Shown here one piece after another: positions 55,980-64,000 of a stretch of DNA of 64,000 nucleotides (positions are counted from its first letter, which is position 1; the number at the start of each line of letters is the position of its first letter). The notes below the pieces were generated by a model. The model was given only the letters and a program-made list of their open reading frames with translations. It ran no database searches and was not told where the DNA came from. Source of the stretch: Adiantum capillus-veneris (lineage: Eukaryota; Streptophyta; Polypodiopsida; Polypodiales; Pteridaceae); assembly GCA_014529385.2 (NCBI GenBank), contig CM043949.1, positions 144,380,850-144,444,849 of the forward strand, written 5' to 3'. Both the position numbers and the translations under genes were made by a program.

Positions 55980-57404
55980 TTCAAATACTCAAGAGAATTA
56001 GAGGGAGAGAGAAAACTTGACACTCCATTGGGGACCAGAAGATGGGCTGGTCCCCCCCCATAAAGAGAATATCTTTATTACTAAGGGAGAATCTTTACAG
56101 GCACAGGAACGGGGCATACGCCCGTCCTCTATTCTTTCTTTTGTTCTGTTCTGACTACTGACTGAGAAAGTGTTTCCACTTTCTTACTTCTTAGGGGATT
56201 TCCCCTCTTCTGCGAGACTGGTTGGAAGCTCTCGAAAAGAGAGTCTATCTTCCGAAACAGCTCATCGGAAGCTCTCACAGAGGAGAGTCCATCTTCCGTT
56301 ATGTGTTGCCTTCATGCTCATTCATTCATGCATCGAACACAAAAGAGAAACAAGCAAAATGCACACGCACATGCTTGCTGTAATTTTCTGCACATAACCT
56401 GAAATTCTTACCTGTGCACACCCCTACGCCGAAACAGAGGTCTTCTTCGCGATGGAATCGCGCCAAACTTGATGTAGACTTAGGATAAGGAGAGAGAAGA
56501 GAATTTCTATGGCTGATCTGCTGAAAACAGCCCTAATCGAGGTGATTAGGGGCTGAAAACAGAGAATTACACCAGCCGCACCAGAAGGTGTCTATGACTG
56601 TGAGATCCCTTATTCTTGACAATGGGAGCACAAGGCTACCACATATGTCGCAAGGGGCTGCTCTCAAGCTTCAATGGAGGGCTCCACCGCGTAGAGCACG
56701 CTCACATTAGGGGGGGTAGGTGCACTGCCAGCCCTCAAAATGGGGGAGGGGGGGCTCTTAAATAGCCATCAGGGAGAGGGGGCGCTAGGAAGAGAGAGGG
56801 TGAGAGTGAGAGAGAGAGAGAGTTAGTTTGCATTGGTAAGTGTGCCACTTGGCACACTTACTTTAAAAACTTGAAAACCATTCAACTTTTGACTTTAAAA
56901 ACTTCTAGCTCATTAATTGAAAAAAATGTGCAACTAACTAACAACTGCTACCAATGATTCTTTTATGAGAACACCAAAGGTCTGCTGGCGCAATGCCGCA
57001 CGGGCACTGCACCGCCTTTACCTGTTCACACTTGTCCGGCCGCCTGCCCGGGCACGGACCGTTAAATTTAATTTAACAAAACTTACCCTAAAGCTTTATT
57101 AGCTTTATTAGCTTTAGGGTCACTGTTCTAAGGACCCCATCTCATTCATGTGCTTGTACTGACGCGCATATTTTTATGAGCCTAAAATCTGAGGCTACTG
57201 CTTACCCCTTTCTGAAGACCAGATTTCCCAATCACTAGGGCTTCAGGGTAATTTCTGCTAAGGTCCCTCTGAGGTGTTGTGGCCCGCATTTAGGCTCACC
57301 TGAGGCCTTAGAACTGCTAGGTCTATTCTGGTGTGCACACAACTAATTAGATAATTCTTTTCTCGTAAATAAATTAATTATTTACAAAGTCTGACTTAGT
57401 TACA
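55938..57404 (-). mobile_element. Solo LTR, family F, inside B6
   Basis: TGTCACAAAAATACGG to GACTTAGTTACA, 1467 bp, flanked by ACATC (55933-55937, 57405-57409). Comparison with B5 shows an uninterrupted reading across this point. Minus-strand layout fits an LTR: TATTTAAGAG near 56760 and AATAAAGATA near 56070. No internal region, so a solo LTR. No partner in the window. Confidence 0.85.
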
Positions 57405-57409
57405 ACATC

Positions 57410-58020
57410 ATCTTCCTGCAAATCATCATGCTTGTGAGAAATCACATCTTGATCATCTTGCAAATCATCATGCTTGTCATTGTCATACAATTCTTCATGC
57501 TTATCATTATCATTCAAATCATCATGCAAATCATTTGTGTCATGCTTGGGAGAAGAAGAGACAGAGAGAGTCTCCTTTCCCCGAATTTTTTGCATCTATG
57601 CCTGCACATTGAAAAAAGTCGCAAGAACTCTTTCATGTGTTGGTCGCTCTTTTCTTGTATGGCTTTGTTCTCGCGATCAAATTTTGCTTGTCTTTCGTTG
57701 TTCTCGCGATCAAATTTGGCTTGACTTTCTTTGTCTTCCAAGTCGTACTTACGCTCTATGGCTGCCATTTCTTCTTCGTAGTCACGATCTATGGCTGCCA
57801 TTTCTTCTTCGTAGGTCTTTCTTTCTGCTTCTCTTTCTTCACGTTCTAGCTTTCTTTCTATAAACAACTGCTCTAAAGCCTCCATAGGAGTTACTGTAAT
57901 CCTTGACGTAGATGGGAAAGGGGAAGGGTCGGAAAAACCTCCTGGTGGGGATAATTCTTCGCCTCTCTCATGCTCATCACCTCCAAGCGAAGTATCCATT
58001 CCGCTTCGAGTGATGACCAT
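57410..58020 (-). pseudogene. Family-B Gag N-terminus fused to acidic spacer (B6)
   Basis: ATG at 58018-58020: MVITRSGMDTSLGGDEHERG, then a coiled coil (EEEMAAIDRDYEEEMAAIE; QAKFDRENNERQAKFDREN) with internal repeats. After EFLRLFSM the frame shifts and joins GKETLSVSSSPKHDT, which in B5 lies beyond the protease: the Gag core and protease are deleted. An acidic repeat region follows with HDDL, NDNDKHEEL, DNDKHDDL and HKHDDL units. Confidence 0.8.
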
Positions 58021-58477
58021 CCACTGAAGTCTTGGGTTCTTGTGGGTTCGTGTGGTCTAGGGTTCTTAAGTTCACTAGGAACTTGGGTTCTTATGGGTCT
58101 TGGGTTCTTAAGTTCTTGAATTCTTAAGGTTCTTCTTTAGCTTGCAATCTGTGTTTGAGAAGGATCTTCTCTTCACTCGAGTTCTGCTCTTTTCTGCAGG
58201 CGCACCCCTTGGCAGCCTTGCGCTCACACCAAGGTTTCTTTTTCCTACCTCACGTCGATTGGCCGGCCACTAAGTGCACGGTCCACTCTCAATGAGTGAA
58301 AAGAGGCACAAGGGGAGGTTGGACAAGCCCTTCTTTCTTGGGTTTCCTGTCACTCTTCAAAAAAACGATTAGGAATCGACACGCCCAAGTGAACTTGGGT
58401 TCGTGCGACCTCAACAAGCAAAAAAAATTATGTGGTTCTTGTGGTTCTTTCCTTGAGAGATACAGAACACTGCCAAA
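58021..58477 (-). other. B6 5' leader
   Basis: About 460 bp from primer site to Gag ATG. It has GGTTCTT repeats (58050-58135), also in B2 (19440-19500). No gene. Confidence 0.6.
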
Positions 58478-58489
58478 GCTCTGATACCA
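58478..58489 (-). other. Primer-binding site of B6
   Basis: Element strand TGGTATCAGAGC, one base from the LTR at 58491. Confidence 0.85.
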
Positions 58490-58490
58490 A

Positions 58491-59705
58491 TGTTAGGTGC
58501 AACGGAATGAATGTTTGAACTTTGCTCAAGATGAGTGCTCCGAACTATGCTCAAGGTTCCTTTTTGTTCTTATGGAAGGGAGAGCCTTCCGTTCTTAATG
58601 AGAGAGTGCAATGATCACAAACAAAGTGAATGGACACAGTGAATGGAAGTACATGAGACTGAGAGATAGAGAAGAGAATACAACACCAGAGACGTTGTAA
58701 AACCCTCCTCCGAAGGCCCCACTCTCTATGGCCAGAGCGGTCTACTTATGATTGCACAAATCTCTACAATGCTTGGACTTGCCAACGATGTCGAGACGGG
58801 CTGAAATCTGAAAACTCTAAGGGCTGAAATCTTCCAATCTTTATCTGCTGAATTCTGACTCTATGTCGGTGACGATGTCGATGGTGACGATGCGCATCAA
58901 ACGCGCTCAAAACGCAGCTGCTGAAATCTGTGTTTTCCGGGCTGAATCTATAAACCTTGCGGAAACTGATCGTACAGCGAGGATCTGTTGCGGGAAGGTG
59001 AGATCTGTGAGGTTCGGGACTTGATCTGCGGTGTCTAAAGGCTAAAAACTGAAAACGCTGGTCTTATGGCTGATTCTGTCGCGATGATTTGCAAAAACGC
59101 TAGAGTTGTTCTGAAAACCAAAAACGCTAGGGCTGATCTTGGTCCTGATGTCGCCGGTGGTTCTGAAAATGCAAAACGGTAGGCTGATCTATTGTGTCGT
59201 GATGACGCCGAGGCTGATCTGCTGTGCACAAAATGCGAGGGCTGATCTAATGCAAAAACGCTAGATCCTCAGATGGCTAAAAACGCTAGGCTGCTGCGGG
59301 TGTTGGTCTTGCTAAGAAGTTGCCTGTTGAGCAAGGTGCTCATGCTGCCTCTTCTGCTAGAAAGTGCTAGCGCTAGGTTTTTATTTATACAAACTTTGCA
59401 AAATTGCCCTACCTACTTCCCAACAAAAGTCACTTAAAAATAATAAGTGAAAAATGTCAAAAATAGGAAAAATAGGTCTATGCACTGTAAAAATGCTACT
59501 GATGGGATCTGACTTGAATCTGATGGTCATGCTGTGTGTAACCAGAGGATATGCATCTAATCTAAGTGTCTGGACATGCACGGTCTGCAAACAGACTCAC
59601 AAAAGTGCCAGATCACTTCCTATCCTAGACTGACTTGACTGAGTTGAACCCTGGTCATGCTGTAGCTTGTCCACGGACACATAGGGTTGGATGTGTCACG
59701 TGACA
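58491..59705 (-). repeat. 5' LTR of B6
   Basis: TGTTAGGTGC to CACGTGACA; paired with 53756-54984, with small indels. Confidence 0.92.
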
Positions 59706-59868
59706 TCACACAAGATGGCTCACAAATGAGATCTCAGTCCTATTTATAGGACTTCTTAACCGCCCTTCTTAACCTCCCTTCAAGTAAGGGGGCATTCACA
59801 CGCAAGGTTGGTTCACACTAGCCGGACATAGCTCAGAGTCGTCCATCTTGATGTCTAGGGATGTAACA

Positions 59869-60436
59869 CCTCCCCCATATTTTTCATTGTTGTCCCCAAC
59901 AATGTCCACGGTTATCATTGCATTCGGAATTGCTTAACACTCTATTCAGGTACTAGAGATGCTCGCTGCTGTCGTTGCCCTTCTCCCCTGCACACGCTCT
60001 ACACTCCCCCTCCCCCCCCCCCCAAGCCTCCCTCGTGTTGCTTGCCCTGCCCTACCTTGCCCGCTGACTGCACTCGGCATCAGTGCGCAGCATCAGTGCG
60101 CAGCAGCCAACGCGCAGCCCGCCTCCCCCACGCTGCCTGCCTTGCCCTGTCCTGCCCGCCCGCTGCTTGCTTTCAGCACCAGCGTGCATCAGCCAAAGCG
60201 GGCAGCCAACCCTCAGCATATCCGTCCTAGCCCGGAGGCGGGAAAAGCCCCCCTCCCGCCGCGCCTCAGCTCGCCCATCCCAGCCTCGCACTCCCACTTT
60301 CTCCGCACCGCAAAACCCCCACCCAACCCCCTGGTCTGGCTCACTTGAATTCGTCAGCATTTCCGTCGCGCTCAGCTAGTAGAGGGCCACCGCTCGTCAT
60401 CGACATTTCGCCCTTTCTTCACGGCAGCAGACACTT
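59869..60436 (+). other. Family-E edge, then LINE 5' untranslated region
   Basis: 59869-59950 is family-E internal remnant. From about 59950 the base composition turns strongly C-rich (poly-C at 60010-60023) up to the ORF1 ATG at 60437, which fits the GC-rich 5' leader and promoter of a plant LINE. The exact start is not defined. Confidence 0.45.
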
Positions 60437-61030
60437 ATGGAGGCTCATGCTCCACCTCAGAGGGACTCTCAGGAAGCCCCCTCGCCCGACTCCGCAGAGC
60501 CCACCATCCGACTTGCTCTCTCGCCGACAGAGCAAGTGAGCCTCGCAGCAGAGATGGAACGCCTGCAAGCGACTACCGTCAACTGCAAGATTCTAGACAT
60601 CAGACCCAGCAGAGGACCGCCTTCTCGCCGAGGTGGACAAGATTTTGGATGTTTAATTCCTCGGACGCGGCTACTATCAGATAGAATTTGAGACCTCCAA
60701 GATGACGTCCAAGGTCATTGCGATGAGTCCTTTGGCCATCAAAGCAGTTCGAGCCCACTTTCGACAGTGGAGGCATGGTTTCGATCCAGCTACAGATGTT
60801 CTGGTAGAGGAGCCAGACCTACCCATCTCCATCTGCTTTCCTAGTTTGAGGAGGGAGTACCTGCCACTTTTGTCCACGATAGGCTCAGAGATTGGGACTG
60901 TCATAAAAACTAATATCTAATTCTCCCAAATGATGTTCTCATGTTAAGCTGATCATTTAATATGGGGAAGTACCAGGGGAGTAAAAGCTAGAATATTGGT
61001 AAGGCTGCCAGACCGGTCTCAGCAGGGATC
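60437..61030 (+). pseudogene. LINE ORF1, second copy
   Basis: ATG at 60437: MEAHAPPQRDSQEAPSPDSA, LALSPTEQVSLAAEMERLQA. After a frame change near 60600 comes KVIAMSPLAIKAVRAHFRQW, RHGFDPATDVLVEEPDLPIS and SLRREYLPLLSTIGSEIGTV. It shows what the copy at 694/3970 looked like before B1 inserted. ARILVRLPDRSQ (60990-61025) matches VRILVRDTHALP of the first copy. The fragment ends at about 61030 where gypsy A5 begins. Confidence 0.75.
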
Positions 61031-61055
61031 CAAAGGAGGGGAAATAGGGATCCAA

Positions 61056-62499
61056 CGGATACAGATTTTGCAGACGTTTTCACACGGATACGGGATGGGG
61101 AGACAATAGCCGGATATTCCATTCGGGATGGCTACTTGATGAGGAAAACCATATTGTGCATTACACAGCCGTTGAGGGAAAAGGTTATGATTGAATGCCA
61201 CTGTCCGTCTTTTACGGGTCACCGCGGCATTGCTACCACCATGAAAGGGGTAGAGAGATATTTCTTTTGTCCGAGACTCAAGAAGGATGTGGACGAGTTT
61301 GTGCACAGTTGCTTGGTATGTCAGAAGGTCAAGTTTGACAGGCATAAAGCACAGGGATTGTTATAGCCTTTGCCCATACCCACCCGCTGCCCATACCCAC
61401 CCGCCCCTGGGAAAGTATTGCAATGAATTTCATTTTTGATCTCCCAAGAACACAAAGTGGCCACGATGGTATCTGTACTATTATTGACAGATTTAGCAAG
61501 CAGGCTCATTTCATTCCAGTGAAGAAAACAGTCAAGCGGGATCAATTAGAGAGACTGTTTGTGGCCCAGATTTTCAAATTACATAGCATGCCCGAGACGA
61601 TTGTCTCCAACAGGGACCCCAGATTTACGAGTTTGTTTTGGAAGGCAATTTGGGAGAACATTGGCACGCGGTTGCACTTCTCGTCATCTTTCCACCCGCA
61701 GATTGACGGGCAATCTGAGATTGCCAATTCAGTGGTTTTAGATTTATTGAAGTCTTATATCATGGATCAGAAGACTCAATGGGAAAAGTATCTACCAAAA
61801 GTATCTACCTTTGGTGGAATTTGCCTACAACAACACGATACACTCTTCGACGGGAAAGGCGCCATTTGAGATTATTGAAGGAGCTACTAAGGTTCCACCC
61901 TTCCTAAGCACGAAAGATAAGATTTTTGAAGCCGATGAGTACACGCGCGACTTGGACATGGCTTTTGCCAAGGTTCGTGAGGCTTTGCAGAAATCTCAAG
62001 AACGACAGAAAAAGGCAGCGGATCGCCATCGTCGTGATTTGAAATTGAAGGAGGATAATTGGGTGCTCTTACGTTTTGAAAAGGCACGCCTGAGAAAGAA
62101 GAAGGGGAAGGAGAGGCTTTTTCCAAAGCTTAGTATGAGATACTACGGACCTTTCCAGATCTCCGAAAGATCAATGATGTCTCCTTCCGACTGAAACTGC
62201 CTGACACTTAGAGGATTCACAATGCATTTCATGTGAGTCTCTTGAAACCTTTTAAAGGTGATGTGCCCGAAGATGGGGAGCCCGATGAGCAACCCGAACT
62301 AGAGGAAAATGAGGAGATCCTTGTTCCTGAACAGATTTTGGCACATAAGGACAGAAAGAATAAGGGTAAAGTACGAAGGCGGTTCTTGGTTAAATTCAAG
62401 AACTATCCTGCATTGGATGTGAAGTGGACGGAGGAGGAGGACCTGGCAGATACTCCTCAGATTGTGAAACTTTACCTTGAAGCTTTTGGTTTAGCATAG
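61056..62499 (+). pseudogene. A5 integrase and chromodomain
   Basis: Zinc finger region FTGHRGIATTMKGVERYFF and CLVCQKVKFDRHKAQGLL then TAG; core MNFIFDLPRTQSGHDGIC, ETIVSNRDPRFTSLFW (SDRD is SNRD: catalytic Asp to Asn), FHPQIDGQSEIANSVV. A local duplication (KVSTF) breaks the frame at about 61797. The tail reads KKAADRHRRDLKLKEDNWVL and [11 protein letters not shown]. The chromodomain frame (62233-62499) is open: RRFLVKFKNYPALDVKWTEE. Confidence 0.9.
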
Positions 62500-63078
62500 T
62501 CTATTCCAAATGGAACCCAGAATTCAGCTTGGCCGGAGATCTGGTGCAGTGGGTTGCACAAGAGGGGAGTTACTCCACTCCTTTGTCAACAGATGCCTCG
62601 ATTTTAGAATACTAGAGTCACTGATGTCTCTTTGAGCTTCAGGGATACTGAGAGCTGACAGTATTCTGCTGTATGACTTTATGAATTGGAATTCCTGAAT
62701 ATCAAACTGATTTGTTCTTGACTTGTTTCTAAGTGCAGGAACTGATGATCTCGAATAGACGTGGTTGCAATAGGGGTTAGTCAATCAAGCATCTATGAGG
62801 TCTTGAGTGGATCTAGATGCGATTGCTAACTGCATTGCCGATAAATCATGGTCTAAGATCCGAATGAATATTAAATGTGATTTATCATGTGATGATCCTG
62901 TGATGTTAAGTGATGTCCTGTGATGTCGTGTGATGTGACTGTCGATTGGTACATGTGCTAGATGTGTGTTCCTAGTGCGTCCTGACCAACAGTTCAGTGT
63001 CTGCTAAGACAGTTTATGGCTTTTGTCTATTTTGCAGGCGTAATCGAGGGCGATTACAATGCTTTCAAGAGGGGGATA
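62500..63078 (+). other. A5 3' untranslated region and polypurine tract
   Basis: Non-coding, collinear with 7523-8139 on the other strand. Repeated GTGATGT units at 62885-62940. Ends TTTCAAGAGGGGGATA before the LTR. Confidence 0.75.
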
Positions 63079-63817
63079 TGTCACAAACTGGTGACGTGTG
63101 GGCAACCCGGTATGTCACAAACTGGTGACGTGGTTGCGCAGTACGCACACACACCTCCCCTTTGGCTGGGAACACCCCCGGCATGGTGGGCAGAAGAGAT
63201 GACGTGGCTGAAATGGAACCCTGCTGAATATTGTTGACGTGGCTCTGCAATACGGAAACCCGGAGAATGCGGCGCAGTGCTGACGTGGCATGTATGGAAT
63301 TCCAGGGCTGAGTGTACGGAATTCCTACGCAAGCTTTTGGACTTGCTTTTGGCTACGTAATCTGGCTGCGCAAATGAAGGCTGGAAACTCTACGCTAGTC
63401 TTGCTTTATTTTACGCAAGTTAGAGAGAGAGAGAAAGAAACTCTTTGCTTTATTTTTAAGGGTAGCTTTTTATGGACAGTTTTTTTTTAAAAAGCTTTTG
63501 GGGCTTTTGATTTTCAGCTTTTGGGCTCTGCTTTTAGCATCCCTTTGTAACCTTTAAATACGGGGGTTGGCCTCTCACAACTCAGAGCATCTGGACGCAG
63601 AGTCCGAGTGTGAGCGCCTGCCCGTACTCTTGTACTTTGAACACAGATTAATACAAAAAGAAATACAGAAAGGGGGGCCAGTCTTTGGAGCCAATATCTC
63701 TAGGCACGGAACTCCACCGGGCTAGTGTCGAATCAATTGTGGACTGTGAACTTTTTTGAAGTGATTATTTGTGTTGTCGCGGTAGATTCTCGACTTGGAG
63801 TGTCCAAGTCTGTTACA
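63079..63817 (+). repeat. 3' LTR of A5 (complete)
   Basis: 739 bp, TGTCACAAACTGG to AAGTCTGTTACA. The first part is duplicated: TGTCACAAACTGGTGACGTG occurs at 63079 and again at 63112. Hairpin module at 63666-63690 with GGGGCC in place of GGCGCC. Confidence 0.9.
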
Positions 63818-64000
63818 CCAAGACAAAAGCGAAGCGGCAAGATATTTTGAGAAGAGGCAGTAAAAGGGTTTTGGCAAGCTCTAGTTTACTAATTACCAAA
63901 AGTTCTTATCTCGCTTAAGTTCTTTAGAAACTTTGTGGAGCATTGGCTTCTAAGATGCCTCCTAATTCTCCAAGACATCCTAATTGCAAATTCAAGTATA
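63818..64000. other. Unassigned flank
   Basis: No recognised feature; moderately AT-rich sequence after the A5 LTR. Confidence 0.3.

Larger units (their letters stand above)
53756..59705 (-). mobile_element. Family-B LTR retrotransposon, most complete copy (B6)
   Basis: LTRs 53756-54984 and 58491-59705 (about 1.22 kb; TGTTAGGTGC to CACGTGACA), duplication TCACA (53751-53755, 59706-59710), primer site 58478-58489, polypurine tract 54985-55000. The internal 3.5 kb codes a Gag N-terminus, an acidic spacer and the C-terminal region, and carries a solo LTR (55938-57404). Gag core and protease are deleted in this copy. No RT, RNase H or integrase core. Confidence 0.94.
53518..59868 (-). mobile_element. 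Family-E LTR, split by element B6
   Basis: 53518-53755 plus 59711-59868. It holds CTATTTATAGGACTTCTT (TATA-like; 59740) and ends GGGATGTAACA, followed by CCTCCCCC (59869-59876), which on the minus strand is a polypurine tract. That suggests a minus-oriented element whose 3' LTR this is. The other LTR was not found. Confidence 0.5.
61040..63817 (+). mobile_element. 5'-truncated family-A gypsy with complete 3' LTR (copy A5)
   Basis: Starts within the RNase H/integrase junction and runs through integrase, chromodomain, 3' untranslated region, polypurine tract (63064-63078) and LTR 63079-63817. Everything 5' is missing, and there is no target duplication at the left edge. Orientation is plus, opposite to A2 and A4. 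Confidence 0.88.

Noticed and set aside
60052-60360. Long open frames on both strands of the C-rich block
   Set aside because: High GC lowers stop frequency; the block precedes the LINE ORF1 start and fits a 5' leader.

Overview
This window is plant nuclear DNA, almost certainly from a vascular plant with a large, repeat-rich genome. The evidence is an intron-containing plant-type gene and a dense nest of Ty3/gypsy chromovirus, Ty1/copia and LINE retroelements, with tRNA-Met-type primer sites, polypurine tracts and 5-bp target-site duplications (TSDs). I cannot name the species. I see no rRNA, tRNA, CRISPR or bacterial features. Coordinates of boundaries and TSDs were read by eye.

Layout. 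1-693 is a family-A gypsy LTR. A LINE (694-936, 3970-6764, 13231-~13960) is interrupted by a non-autonomous family-B LTR element (937-3969, TSD CTGCT) and by a rearranged family-A gypsy (6765-13230, TSD GATGC). A plus-strand copia, C1 (~13965-23933), follows. It carries a triplicated integrase segment and a Gag-only family-B element (16913-21008). 24382-26518 is a four-copy tandem array whose ~540-bp unit looks like an LTR end joined to a primer-binding site. The only host gene is a TsaC/Sua5/YrdC-family gene on the minus strand (29499-26516, seven exons recognised, N-terminus not found). 30081-47462 is a nest: family-B element, then an opposite-strand family-B solo LTR (TSD TGAAA), then copia C2 (31304-45026), then gypsy D (32911-41172, TSD TAGAG). 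47463-53005 holds two truncated family-A copies around an AT-rich block with an LTR-like promoter segment. 53006-59868 is a family-E LTR/copia composite carrying a family-B element (53756-59705, TSD TCACA), which itself carries a large solo LTR (55938-57404, TSD ACATC). A second copy of the LINE (5' end and ORF1, ~59950-61030) and a 5'-truncated plus-strand family-A gypsy with a complete 3' LTR (~61040-63817) close the window.

How the parts relate. Families A and D are chromodomain gypsy elements with Gag, protease, RT, RNase H, integrase and chromodomain. They share an LTR segment that can fold into a hairpin with a self-complementary loop. Family B has Gag, a protease and a C-terminal region resembling an integrase tail plus chromodomain, but no RT or integrase core in any of four copies; it would depend on another element's enzymes. 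Every element ORF carries stops, frameshifts or lost catalytic residues, so no copy here looks autonomous. The points most worth following are family B, the shared LTR hairpin, the A copy with two inverted U3-type ends, the LTR-PBS array beside the YrdC gene, and a protease active site reading Asp-Pro-Gly.
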